Assembly (NCBI GenBank): GCA_016788525.1
Contig: JAEUPD010000160.1
Coordinates: forward strand, 1 to 49,069
Length of the DNA stretch: 49,069 nucleotides
Origin: Rubrivivax sp.
Lineage (GTDB): Bacteria; Pseudomonadota; Gammaproteobacteria; Burkholderiales; Burkholderiaceae_C
Direction: 5' to 3'
Under the pieces are notes generated by a model. That model worked only from the letters and a program-made list of their open reading frames with translations. It searched no databases and was not told the DNA's origin. Shown in pieces: positions 31,301-38,694 of this stretch (the stretch's first letter is position 1; every line of letters begins with the position of its first letter). The position numbers and the translations under genes are program-made.

Positions 31301-31992
31301 ACTACCAGGATGCGGCGTGGGCGGGGCGCTACCGCCGCGCGGTGGCCGCGGCGCGCGAGGCAGAGGCGGGCATCGTGCGCGGCGGTGCCGGCGGCGAGGT
31401 TGCGGCGATGCCCTTCACGCGCGCGGTGGCCATGAGCCTTGCCAAGCTCATGGCGTACAAGGACGAGTACGAGGTCGCGCGGCTGTACACCCACGGCGAC
31501 TTTGCGCGCCAGCTCGGCGAGCAGTTCGAAGGCGAGCTGAAGCTCGAGTTCCACATGGCGCCGCCGTTGATCGCGCGCCCGGGCCCGAATGGCGAACCGC
31601 CGAAGAAGATGAAGCTCGGTGCGTGGATGCTGCCGGCGATGAGGGGGCTCGCGCGGGGCAAGCGGCTGCGCGGCACGGCGCTCGACTTCTTTGGCCGCAC
31701 CGAGGAACGCCGCATGGAGCGCGAGCTGATCGTGCGCTTCGAATCGCGTGCCGCAGAGCTGGCCGCCATGCTGCCGCAGCTCGATGCCGAGCGGCGCGCG
31801 CTGGTGGTGCAGGTGGCGCAGCTGCCGCTTTCGATGCGCGGTTTCGGCCACGTCAAGCTCGCCAACGTGGCGCTGGCGCGCACGCGCGAAGCCGAGCTGC
31901 TGCATCGGCTGGACCCGGCCCGCTACCCCGCGCCACCGCGGGCGGGGGCGCGGGCCGGGCAGTTCAAGGGCGTGGCGGTGGTCGGCGGTTGA
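28357..31992 (+). CDS. Fused indolepyruvate:ferredoxin oxidoreductase (IorA-IorB type)
   Basis: A 1211-residue fused 2-oxoacid:ferredoxin oxidoreductase that oxidatively decarboxylates aryl pyruvates to acyl-CoA, using thiamine diphosphate and iron-sulfur clusters. Visible parts in order: GFLSGYRGSPLGAVD (pyrimidine-binding part), QPYFCAGCPHNTSTK and ASAGIGCHFMAAW (thiamine diphosphate region), a Cys cluster CEGCGDCGVQSNC plus CNKDYSCAKGFC for iron-sulfur binding, then the gamma-type LVTGVGGTGVVTVGAV domain and a C-terminal DUF6537-like part. GGGGAGGA precedes ATG 28357. The neighbour is an Lrp-type regulator, consistent with phenylalanine, tyrosine or tryptophan catabolism. It is followed by a zone of truncated genes. 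Confidence 0.93.
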   Translation: MSDVAAAPSPTAALVRPDAQLADALWATGGTVYLTGTQALLRMLLMQRDRDAAAGLDTRGFLSGYRGSPLGAVDQAVWKAGAKFTERGIRFLPAINEELGATAVLGTQRVQSDPERDCEAVFAMWYGKGPGVDRAGDAIKHGNAYGSSPAGGVLVVAGDDHGCVSSSMPHQSDFAFQAWHMPVLSPANVADMIEFGLYGYALSRYSGNWVGFTALSEVVESAATVDLDAIHARVARWQGAEAVRAATGHAAPADGLHYRWPDLPSLTIETRAHAKLAAVAAFAKVNSIDREVVASPQARIGIVTAGKAHLDFMEVLRRLEISPAQLAAAGVRVVKLGLTFPIEATRMRAFAQGLEQVLVIEEKGPAVEQQVKNLFYNAPAGARPRVLGKSDEAGGPLVSAAGELRPSRLIEVVAAWLATHDASLDRRHLVRDFTPPELLHNAADAVKRQPYFCAGCPHNTSTKVPEGSRASAGIGCHFMAAWMDRSTAGIIQMGGEGVDWVSHSMFTKVPHIFQNLGDGTYYHSGYLAIRQAVAARATLTYKILFNDAVAMTGGQPVDGVISVDAIARQVESEGVKRVAVLSDDIGKYGAMRHRFPPGTTFHARDELDAVQRELRAVDGVTVLIYEQTCAAEKRRRRKKPVEKGGLPDPAQRLFINEAVCEGCGDCGVQSNCVAVLPHETAFGRKRRIDQTACNKDYSCAKGFCPSFVSVVGGRPRRHSGILGRDRGAFERAVAALPLPPAWHWTGPYDLLVTGVGGTGVVTVGAVTAMAAHLDGHAASVLDFMGFAQKGGSVLSFVRLADRPERLNQVRIDAQQADAMLACDLVVGASPEALNTVRRGRTRILANEHPIPVAESVRNPDADLRLDAMLAKLRFAAGDERVETFDAQALAIDFLGDTVTANVLAMGHAWQRGLIPVSLAAMCRAIELNGVAVEANLLAFSLGRLAAADPAACERLREGHADEPVAAETLEALIERHAAFLTDYQDAAWAGRYRRAVAAAREAEAGIVRGGAGGEVAAMPFTRAVAMSLAKLMAYKDEYEVARLYTHGDFARQLGEQFEGELKLEFHMAPPLIARPGPNGEPPKKMKLGAWMLPAMRGLARGKRLRGTALDFFGRTEERRMERELIVRFESRAAELAAMLPQLDAERRALVVQVAQLPLSMRGFGHVKLANVALARTREAELLHRLDPARYPAPPRAGARAGQFKGVAVVGG

Positions 31993-32016
31993 AGCAGGTG
32001 CCCACGGCGGGCGCCA

Positions 32017-32517
32017 TCACCACTTCATCTCGCCCTTGTTGACCTTGGCGCCGATGTCCAGGGCAATGCCCAGGCCTGCTTCCGGGTAGGCGCCCTTCAT
32101 CGCCTCGATCAACGCGCGGCTGTCGGCGGCGCGCGCCAGTTCGGTTTCGAAGCGCGCCAGGTAGGCGCGGCTGAAGTCCAGCTGCGATGCATCGTGGCGC
32201 TGCCCCGCGGCGGCGTGGCCCGGCACCACGACCGCCGGGCGCAGCGCGGCCATCTCGGCGAGCTTGCGGCCCCAGGCGGCGCGTTCGGCGGCGCTTTGCG
32301 TGTCCGCCGTCCACATGTGCAGCCCTGCGAAGACATTGACGCCGCCCACCAGCGCGCGGATCGACGGAATCCACATGTAGCTGCGGTGCGGCAGCGCATC
32401 GTCGAGCCCGCGGATCTCGAGCGCCTGGTCTTCCAGGGTGATGGTGTGGCCTTCCAGCACCTCGGGCAGCGGCACCTGGCGCGGCGCGTTGGCGCCCAGG
32501 CGCGGCCCCCACACCTC
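32017..32517 (-). pseudogene. MBL-fold hydrolase, C-terminal remnant
   Basis: The minus strand encodes about 166 residues that read like the C-terminal half of a metallo-beta-lactamase-fold hydrolase: VWGPRLGANAPRQVPLPEVL, SYMWIPSIRALVGGVNVFAG, LHMWTADTQSAAERAAWG and PAVVVPGHAA. The HxHxDH zinc motif, which belongs in the N-terminal half, is absent. Homology-like sequence stops near 32517. Upstream the frame stays open only as Arg/Gln-rich sequence antisense to a LysR remnant. No credible start exists, so I treat it as a truncated gene. Confidence 0.72.
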
Positions 32518-32520
32518 TCG

Positions 32521-32838
32521 TCGGCGCGGGGCGCGGTGGTCAGCGTGCGCATGCAGTCTCGCCTGCGGGTCGATTCGCCGCTGGCGCTGCGCGCACTGCT
32601 GGTGGCCGGGGCGGGCGTGTCGGTCCTCGACAGCATCAGCGGCGCCGAGCCGCTGCGCGCTGGCCGCCTGGTGCGGCTGCTGCCGAATTGGTCGCTGCCC
32701 GCGGGCGGTATCCACGCCGTGTACCCGCCCGGGCCGGCACCTTCACACAACGCGCGGGCGTTCGTCGAGTTCTATCGCAGTGCAGTGGCCGAAGAAGAGG
32801 CGCTCACCCGGCGGCACGAGGGAGCCCACAAGTCATGA
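32521..32838 (+). pseudogene. LysR-family regulator, C-terminal remnant
   Basis: The plus strand encodes about 105 residues typical of the end of a LysR substrate-binding domain: RMQSRLRVDSPLALRALLVA, GAGVSVLDSISGAEPLRAGR, LVRLLPNWSLPAGGIHAVYP and HNARAFVEFY. The N-terminal helix-turn-helix and most of the effector domain are missing (a complete protein is about 300 residues). It starts within a few bases of where the oppositely oriented MBL remnant stops. The intact pair would have been a divergent LysR regulator and its target. Confidence 0.72.
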
Positions 32839-32903
32839 AGGCCGTGGTTTGCACCCGCTACGGCGGACCCGAGGTGCTCGAGTCCGGGGCCTTGACCCGG
32901 TGA
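32835..32903 (+). pseudogene. MDR-family oxidoreductase, 22-codon N-terminal remnant
   Basis: ATG 32835 overlaps the LysR stop (ATGA) and begins MKAVVCTRYGGPEVLESG, the standard N-terminus of zinc-independent quinone oxidoreductases and other MDR alcohol dehydrogenases. The frame ends at TGA 32901-32903 after 22 codons (a complete protein is about 320 residues). The rest of the gene is absent. Confidence 0.65.
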
Positions 32904-32908
32904 CGAGG

Positions 32909-32944
32909 GTGGCGCTCAGCGCGGCACTCAGCGCGGCACTCAGC
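32909..32944. repeat. 12-bp tandem repeat, three copies
   Basis: Two perfect copies of GCGGCACTCAGC (32921-32944) follow an imperfect copy (32909-32920). They bridge the end of the MDR remnant and the end of the PAT-like gene, whose stop lies inside the last unit. They may mark the deletion endpoint. Confidence 0.75.
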
Positions 32945-33485
32945 CGAGCACCGCGGGGTCGAACGCCCGCGGCTCGGCGGGCTCGCCGGTGGGCGGGCGC
33001 AGTTCGCGCTGCCAGTAGCCCACGTCGTGCCAGCGCCCGAGCTTGAAGCCGACCTTGCGATACCGCGCGACCGGCCGGAAGCCCATCGCCTCGTGCAGCC
33101 CCACGCTGCCTTCGTTGGGCAGCGTGATGCCCGCGAAGGCCTGGTGGTAGCCGAGCGCCGCCAGCAGCTCGAACAGCCGGCTGTACAACCGCTGGCCCAC
33201 GCCCTGGCGCCGGCAGTCTTGGCGCACGTACACGGTGACATCCACCGACCAGCGGTACGCCGCGCGTTCGGCGTGGGGGCCGGCGTAGACGTAGCCGTTG
33301 ACCTGCCCATGCTCATCTTCGCCCACGAGCCAGGGAAAGCGCAGCAGCCGGCTGCGCAGGCGCTCGCGCATCTCGTCGATGCCGGGCGGTGCCTCCTCGA
33401 ACGAGATCGGCGTGTGCAGCACGATGGGCGCGTAGATGGCCTGCACGGCCGCGGCGTCCTGCGGCGTGGCGACGCGGATCTTCAT
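32940..33485 (-). CDS. Phosphinothricin-acetyltransferase-like GNAT enzyme
   Basis: A 181-residue cytosolic N-acetyltransferase. It has the family start MKIRVATPQDAAAVQAIYAP, then TPISFEEAPP, YVYAGPHAERAAYRWSVDVT, the acetyl-CoA loop CRRQGVGQRLYSRLFELL and VGLHEAMGFRPVARYRKVGF. This layout matches PAT/Bar and the methionine-sulfoximine/sulfone acetyltransferases; in most bacteria the natural substrate is a toxic Met analogue or unknown. The start is ATG 33485 (the open frame extends to 33524). It lies next to the decayed region, leftward, with no operon partner. Confidence 0.82.
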   Translation of the reverse strand: MKIRVATPQDAAAVQAIYAPIVLHTPISFEEAPPGIDEMRERLRSRLLRFPWLVGEDEHGQVNGYVYAGPHAERAAYRWSVDVTVYVRQDCRRQGVGQRLYSRLFELLAALGYHQAFAGITLPNEGSVGLHEAMGFRPVARYRKVGFKLGRWHDVGYWQRELRPPTGEPAEPRAFDPAVLG

Positions 33486-33644
33486 GGCCGCGCATTCTGG
33501 CCCGGCCCGGGCGGGCCCTGTCACGCCGCGCCGCCTGCCGGCTGATGCGGGAGGATGGGCAGGCGTTCGAGTCGCCTCCCCAGGCGACCCGGGGCCACGT
33601 CGTTACCATGCCGGCCGACTTTGCCAGCCGAAGAGGGATCCGCC

Positions 33645-34460
33645 ATGGATTGCACGATCATGATGACGACTGCGACAGCGACGGCGACTGCTGCGACGAC
33701 GACGACCGCGGCCGTCGCCCGCGCGCCGGCCCGCCGCCTCGCACACGCCCTGCGGATGGCAGCGCTGGGTGCGATGGCCGCGGCCGCGCTGGCGGGCTGC
33801 GCCAGCGTGGGCGAGGCGCCCGCCGGCGGTGCCAGCGTCTTCACCGGCGAGCTGCGCCCGGCCAGCCGCGACGAGATGTGGTTCGTGTTCCTCGAGTCGG
33901 GCAAGACCGGCTTCACCGAGCGCACCGCGATGGAGGCCATGCAGCGCGGCCACATCGCCAATTTCCAGCGCCTGTTCGCCGAGAAGAAGCTGCTCGCCGC
34001 CGGGCCGCTGAGGGACCCCACCGAGTTCAAGCGCGGCATCGTCGTGGTGAAGGCGCCCACGCAGCAGGAACTGGGCAGCTACTTCCAGCCCGACCAGTAC
34101 GTGCGCGAGGGCTACCTCAAGCTCAACGCCGCGCCGGCGCTGGTGAACCGGGCGCTGGCCACCGAGGGCCTGGACACCAGCGCGATGGAAGAGGTGCGCA
34201 TCGTGCAGGTGATGCGCGGCGACAAGGCGCTGGGCGCGGCCGACACGGCGACGCAGCGCGCGGCGCTGCAGCGGCTGGTGGACCAGGGCACCTTCAGCGC
34301 CTGGTACACGCTGGAAGCGGGGCCGGTGGCCGAGGTGCTGTTCAGCAGGAACCGCGACGAGAAGGCCCTGCAGACCGCGCTGGCCGGTCTGCCCACGGTG
34401 AAGGGCGGCGCCCCGGTCGCGGTGTGGGGGCAGTGGTTCGCCAAGGGCGTGTTGCGGTAG
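33645..34460 (+). CDS. YCII-like lipoprotein
   Basis: A 271-residue protein. A Thr/Ala-rich N-terminus is followed by a hydrophobic segment and lipobox ALAGC (about residue 51), so it should be anchored to a membrane. Residues 75-160 resemble a YCII-related (muconolactone-isomerase-like) domain: MWFVFLESGKTGFTERTAME, HIANFQRLFAEKKLLAAGPL and GIVVVKAPTQQELGSYFQPD. A second, similar domain may follow (residues 175-265). GAGGGA precedes ATG 33645. It stands alone. Function unknown. Confidence 0.7.
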   Translation: MDCTIMMTTATATATAATTTTAAVARAPARRLAHALRMAALGAMAAAALAGCASVGEAPAGGASVFTGELRPASRDEMWFVFLESGKTGFTERTAMEAMQRGHIANFQRLFAEKKLLAAGPLRDPTEFKRGIVVVKAPTQQELGSYFQPDQYVREGYLKLNAAPALVNRALATEGLDTSAMEEVRIVQVMRGDKALGAADTATQRAALQRLVDQGTFSAWYTLEAGPVAEVLFSRNRDEKALQTALAGLPTVKGGAPVAVWGQWFAKGVLR

Positions 34461-34510
34461 GGTGCCGGTTTCGCGGTCCGCGCCTCGGCGGCCCCGGCAC
34501 AGCCGGCAAG

Positions 34511-34582
34511 GCCGTCAGCGCCGTCAACGCGGTCGACGCGTTCAAGTCGGTTTACGCCGCCAACGCGATCAACGCCGTCAGC
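34511..34582. repeat. 9-bp degenerate tandem repeat, eight copies
   Basis: Eight 9-base units of the form GCCGTCAAC/GCGATCAAC/GCCGTCAGC run between the lipoprotein gene and the end of the WaaA-like gene, overlapping its last codons. The unit is three codons long, so the run keeps one frame open without a credible gene. Confidence 0.7.
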
Positions 34583-35885
34583 GCACCGGCGGCGTGCGCG
34601 CCCCGGTGGTCATCAGCGCCAGCAGCGCGCCGACGACGCGGTTCACCGTGCCGCGGTGCGCGGCGGTGAAGGCAAAGGCGTTGCGCACCCACACGTCGCG
34701 GCGCGGGTCGCCGGCCAGCGCGGCGGCGCGTGTCACCGCGCTGCCCATGTCGGGCACGCGCTCGGCGCAGCCACCGGCGATGGCCAGGTCGGCCACGTTG
34801 TCGTGGCCGCGCGTGTGCGGGCCGAACAGCACCGGGCAGCCGCAGGCCGAGGCCTCGATGAGGTTCTGGCCGTCGTGTCGGTCGTCGAAGGTGCCGCCCA
34901 GCAGCGTGACGTCGGCCATGCCGTAGTACATCGCCATCTCGCCCTTGCTGTCGCCCAGCCACACGTCGGCCTCGGCGGCTTGCGGCGGCGGCAGGTGCTG
35001 CCACGCCGAGCGCCGCTGCAGCGTGAAGCCGCGGTGGCGCACGGCCCAGGCGATGCGCGGCAGGCGCGGCAGCCGGCGCGGCACGATGACCAGCAGCGGC
35101 CGCGGCACCGGCAATGCCTTCCAGGCATCGAGCAGGCGCACCTCCTCGCCTTCGCGGGTGCCGGCGGCCAGCACCACGGTGCGGTTCACCTTCTGGCGCC
35201 ACTCCAGCCCGCGAGCCACCAGCTTCAGCGGTGGTTCGACGTCGAACTTCAGGTTGCCGAACACGCGCACCTGCTGCGCGCCGGCCTTGGCCAGCCGCAC
35301 CGCGTCGGCGTTGCTCTGCGCCAGCACCAGCGCCAGGCTGCGCAACGCCGGCTCGAGCAGCGCGCCGCGCCGCACCGCGCCGGCCAGTTCGCGCTCGCCC
35401 AGCTGCGCGTTGGCCACCATCATCGGCAGCTCGGCGCGTTGCGCGGCGTGCAGCAGGTTGGGGCGCCAGCCGTGCTCGGCGCCTTCCATCAGCACGCCCA
35501 CGCGCGGCTGGTGGCGGCGCACGAAGCGCCGGGTGGCGCCTGGCGTGTCGAACGGCAGCCAGGCCTGCACGTCGCCGGGCTTGAGCAGAGCGCGGCCATC
35601 GGCGCGGCCCTCGGCTTCACCGTGCGTGAGCAGATAGCGCCAGCTCGGATTCAGGCCTCGCAGTTCGGCCATCATCACCGCGGCCATCTGCACTTCGGCA
35701 TGCGTGTGCGCATGCAGCCACACCGCGCCGGGTTGCGCGCGCGGGCCGCCCCAGGCCAGGCGCTCGTGCCAGCGCAGGCGGTAGCCGCGGTGCTCGCGCC
35801 CGCGCCACCACAGCTGCGCGAAGCGCGCCGGCAGCGTGAGCCGCGCCCATGTCGAGTACAGCCAGCGCGCGAGCCAGGAGGTCAA
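34578..35885 (-). CDS. Divergent WaaA (Kdo transferase)-like glycosyltransferase
   Basis: About 435 residues from TTG 35885, close to the WaaA length. The overall order is that of Kdo transferase: an N-terminal amphipathic/membrane segment LYSTWARLTLPARFAQLWWR, YLLTHGEAEGRADGRAL, AWLPFDTPGATRRFVRRHQP, VGVLMEGAEHGWRPNLLHAA, MMVANAQLGERELAG, WLGDSKGEMAMYYGMADVTL and HDGQNLIEASACGCPVLFGP. Key motifs differ from typical WaaA: HAVSxGE is HAHTHAE (Glu retained), and METExWPNL carries an insertion (MEGAEHGWRPNL). It could be a diverged Kdo transferase or another sugar transferase acting on lipid A. The start is uncertain: no ATG suits, and the frame stays open to 36080. Confidence 0.7.
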   Translation of the reverse strand: MTSWLARWLYSTWARLTLPARFAQLWWRGREHRGYRLRWHERLAWGGPRAQPGAVWLHAHTHAEVQMAAVMMAELRGLNPSWRYLLTHGEAEGRADGRALLKPGDVQAWLPFDTPGATRRFVRRHQPRVGVLMEGAEHGWRPNLLHAAQRAELPMMVANAQLGERELAGAVRRGALLEPALRSLALVLAQSNADAVRLAKAGAQQVRVFGNLKFDVEPPLKLVARGLEWRQKVNRTVVLAAGTREGEEVRLLDAWKALPVPRPLLVIVPRRLPRLPRIAWAVRHRGFTLQRRSAWQHLPPPQAAEADVWLGDSKGEMAMYYGMADVTLLGGTFDDRHDGQNLIEASACGCPVLFGPHTRGHDNVADLAIAGGCAERVPDMGSAVTRAAALAGDPRRDVWVRNAFAFTAAHRGTVNRVVGALLALMTTGARTPPVR

Positions 35886-36097
35886 TGCTGCGGGGGGCCG
35901 CGGTGAGCGAGCGCGTCGGGTGCGGCCCGTGCGTGCGGCCCGTGGGGTGGAAGGCGGCGGCGATTCTAGGCAGCAGCCTGCGCCGCGTTGGCCCTCGGAA
36001 CGGGCGGGTGCGAATTGACAGCCACCCGGCGTGAACAAGAATGCAGCCGCCCGCCGCCGGGGCCCGGTCGGTGGGCCCACTCACAAGGAACCGCGAC

Positions 36098-37156
36098 ATG
36101 CAGCGATCGTGCCTGCGCTCTGCCTCCCTTTTCGTAACACGCCGTAGCTGGCTGCGGGGCTTGAACAGCTCCGCGGTGGCTGCAGCGGCCACTGGCGCTG
36201 CGCTCGTTGCTCTGGCCGGCATGCTGGCGCCCGTGGCGCACGCCCAGGCGACCTACCCCGACAAGCCGGTGCGCTTTCTCGTGCCCTACCCGCCGGGTGG
36301 CGGCACCGACGTCATCGCGCGCATCGTGCAGGAGCGCTTTGCCGGCACGCTGGGCCAGCCGATCGTCATCGAGAACAAGGGCGGCGCCGGCGGCTCGGTG
36401 GGTACCGAGATCGTGGCCAAGGCCGCGCCCGACGGCTACACGGTGCTGTTCACGCTGAGCTCGCACACCATCAACCCGGCCATCTACCCCCGGCTGCCGT
36501 TCGACACGGTGAGGGACTTCGAACCGGTGGGCAGCGTGGCCTCGCTGCCGCAGATCCTGGTGGCGCACCCGTCGGTGCCGGTGGCCAATGTGGCCGAACT
36601 GGTGGCGCTGGCCAAGAGCAAGCCCGGCTCGCTGGCCTACGCCTCGGTGGGCAACGGTTCGCCCGGGCACCTGGCCGGCGAGCTGTTCAAGCTGCGCACC
36701 GGCACCGAGATGACGCACATCCCGTACAAGGGTGGCGGCCCCGCGGTCACCGACGTGATCGGCGGCCAGGTGCCGCTGTTGTGGGTGAGCATTCCGGCCG
36801 CCGCGCAGCACGTGAAGAGCGGCAAGCTCAAGGCGCTGGCGGTGTCCACGCTCAAGCGCAGCGCGGCGTTCCCCGAGGTGCCCACCGTCAGCGAGGCCGG
36901 CGGCCCGGCGCTGGTGGGCTTCGAGGTCGACAGCTGGTACGCGATGTTCGTGCCGGCCAAGACGCCCAAGGCGGCGATCGAGCGGCTGAACAAGGCACTG
37001 AACACCGTGCTGGCCGATGCCGGCGTGCGCGAACGCCTGCTGGCACAGGGCAGCGAGGGCGTGGGCGGCACGCCCGAGGCGCTGGCCAAGACGGTGGCTG
37101 ACGAGTTGCCCAAGTGGGTCAAGCTCGTGAAGGACGCCAACATCAAGCTCGAGTGA
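36098..37156 (+). CDS. Bug/TctC-family periplasmic binding protein
   Basis: A 352-residue protein with a long N-terminal export signal (to about 50, ending LAPVAHAQA) and the TctC fold: YPDKPVRFLVPYPPGGGTDV, RIVQERFAGTLGQPIVIENK, GGSVGTEIVAKAAPDGYTVL, VGNGSPGHLAGELFK and AVSTLKRSAAFPEVPTVSEA. AAGGA precedes ATG 36098. Such proteins bind small carboxylates; permease partners TctA/TctB are not nearby, which is common for Bug proteins. Its stop overlaps the next start by one base (TGATG), so it shares the operon with the aldehyde dehydrogenase and CoA ligase and probably binds their substrate. Confidence 0.9.
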   Translation: MQRSCLRSASLFVTRRSWLRGLNSSAVAAAATGAALVALAGMLAPVAHAQATYPDKPVRFLVPYPPGGGTDVIARIVQERFAGTLGQPIVIENKGGAGGSVGTEIVAKAAPDGYTVLFTLSSHTINPAIYPRLPFDTVRDFEPVGSVASLPQILVAHPSVPVANVAELVALAKSKPGSLAYASVGNGSPGHLAGELFKLRTGTEMTHIPYKGGGPAVTDVIGGQVPLLWVSIPAAAQHVKSGKLKALAVSTLKRSAAFPEVPTVSEAGGPALVGFEVDSWYAMFVPAKTPKAAIERLNKALNTVLADAGVRERLLAQGSEGVGGTPEALAKTVADELPKWVKLVKDANIKLE

Positions 37157-38694
37157 TGTCCGCCCCCCGAAGCGACCTTCGGTCGCCTCTCGCCGTGGAC
37201 CTGGAGGGGTCGCATCGCGCCCCCGGGGGCGCCGCGAGCAGCGCGGCAGAGCCGGATCTGCGGCGGCCGCCTGGCTCGGCCGAGGGGCTTGCGCGCATTG
37301 CTGCGCTCGTGGCGCGCGCCCGCGCCGCCCAGCGCGTGGCCGAGGGCTACGACCAGGCGCGGGTCGACGAGCTGGTCACCGCCGCCGGCTGGGCCATCAT
37401 GGAGCCGGCGCGCAACCGCGAACTGGCCGAGCTGGCGGTGGCCGACACCGGCATCGGCAACGTCGCCGACAAGGTCGCCAAGAACCACCGCAAGACGCTG
37501 GGCCTGCTGCGCGACCTGCAAGGCGCCAGGTCCGTCGGCGTGATCGCCGAGGACGCGGCCCGCGGTCTGGTGGAGATCGCGCGGCCGGTGGGCGTGGTGT
37601 GCGCGGTGACGCCCTCCACCAACCCGGGGGCGACGCCGGCCAACAAGATCATCAATGCGCTCAAGGGCCGCAACGCGGTGATCGTGGCGCCATCGCCCAA
37701 GGGTGCGTCCACCGCGCACCGGCTGGCGCAGTTCGTGCACGCGCAGCTCGAGCGCATCGGCGCGCCGCGCGACCTGGTGCAGGTGCTGCCGCCACCGGTG
37801 GACAAGGCCGGCACGCTGGAGCTGATGCGCCAGTGCGACCTGGTGGTGGCCACCGGCTCGCAGGCCAACGTGCGCGCCGCCTACGCCAGCGGCACGCCGG
37901 CCTTCGGCGTGGGCGCTGGCAACGTCGCCGCGATCGTCGACGAGAGCCTGAGCGCGGCCGCCGACATCGAAGCCGCCGCCGAACGCATCACGCGCAGCAA
38001 GACCTTCGACCACGCCACCAGCTGCTCGTCGGAAAACAGCCTCGTGCTGCTGGAGGCGGTGGCCGAGAGCGTGATTGCCGCATTGCAGCGGCGCGGCGCG
38101 GTGCGGCTGGAAGCGGCGCACAGCGAGCGGCTGCGCTCGCTGATGTGGCCCGACGGCAAGCTGTCGCCGGCGGTGACCGGGCAATCGGCCGCCGTGGTGG
38201 CCGAACGCGCGGGCCTCACCGACATCGCGGCGCTGAAGCCGACGATGCTGCTGGTCGAACAGGACGCCGCGGCCATCGGGCCCGCGCACCCGTTCTCCGG
38301 CGAGAAGCTGTGCCCGGTGCTCACGCTGTACCGTGCCGCCAGCTTCGAGGAGGCTGCGGCGATCGTCCAGCGCCTCTACGCCCACCAGGGGGCCGGGCAT
38401 TCGGTGGGGCTGCACACCACGCGGCCCGAGCGAGCCCTGCAGCTTGGTCTTGCGCTGCCGGTGTCGCGCGTCATCGTCAACCAGGCGCATTGCATCGCCA
38501 CCGGCGGCAGCTTCGACAACGGGCTGCCGTTCTCGCTGAGCATGGGCTGCGGCACCTGGGGGCGCAACAACTTCTCCGACAACCTGAACTACCGGCACTA
38601 CCTGAACATCACGCGGGTGTCGGTGCCGATCGCCGAGCGCGTGCCCACCGAGGCCGAGATCTTCGGTGCGTTCTTCGCGCGCCATGGGCGCTGA
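37156..38694 (+). CDS. Acylating aldehyde dehydrogenase, sulfoacetaldehyde dehydrogenase (SauS)-like
   Basis: 512 residues from ATG 37156. The catalytic core is typical of CoA-acylating aldehyde dehydrogenases: VGVVCAVTPSTNPGATPANK, KGRNAVIVAPSPKG, LVVATGSQANVRAAYASGTP, GVGAGNVAAIVDES and the catalytic Cys in FDHATSCSSENSLV, then HCIATGGSFDNGLPFSLSMG near the end. Order and neighbours fit SauS of the sulfoacetate pathway (sulfoacetyl-CoA + NADPH to sulfoacetaldehyde). The first 40 codons are low-complexity and hold two strong palindromes (37167-37186, 37217-37232), so a start further downstream is likely and the palindromic block may be a spacer element. It overlaps the CoA-ligase gene by 11 bases. 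Confidence 0.75.
   Translation: MSAPRSDLRSPLAVDLEGSHRAPGGAASSAAEPDLRRPPGSAEGLARIAALVARARAAQRVAEGYDQARVDELVTAAGWAIMEPARNRELAELAVADTGIGNVADKVAKNHRKTLGLLRDLQGARSVGVIAEDAARGLVEIARPVGVVCAVTPSTNPGATPANKIINALKGRNAVIVAPSPKGASTAHRLAQFVHAQLERIGAPRDLVQVLPPPVDKAGTLELMRQCDLVVATGSQANVRAAYASGTPAFGVGAGNVAAIVDESLSAAADIEAAAERITRSKTFDHATSCSSENSLVLLEAVAESVIAALQRRGAVRLEAAHSERLRSLMWPDGKLSPAVTGQSAAVVAERAGLTDIAALKPTMLLVEQDAAAIGPAHPFSGEKLCPVLTLYRAASFEEAAAIVQRLYAHQGAGHSVGLHTTRPERALQLGLALPVSRVIVNQAHCIATGGSFDNGLPFSLSMGCGTWGRNNFSDNLNYRHYLNITRVSVPIAERVPTEAEIFGAFFARHGR
37167..37232. repeat. Palindromic spacer-like element before the SauS core
   Basis: CCGAAG-N4-CTTCGG (37167-37182) overlaps GCGACC-N3-GGTCGC (37172-37186), and GCGCCCCCGGGGGCGC (37217-37232) is a perfect 16-bp palindrome. 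The block lies directly after the binding-protein stop and would encode the poorly conserved first codons of SauS. It looks like an intergenic palindromic element rather than protein-coding DNA. Confidence 0.5.

Noticed and set aside
29758-31905. A 715-codon open frame antisense to the indolepyruvate oxidoreductase gene
   Set aside because: Same shadow composition; the sense protein has all expected cofactor motifs.
35886-36080. Extension of the WaaA-like protein to 36080
   Set aside because: The added residues are Arg/Pro-rich and would invade the divergent promoter region of the Bug gene; length comparison favours a start near 35885.
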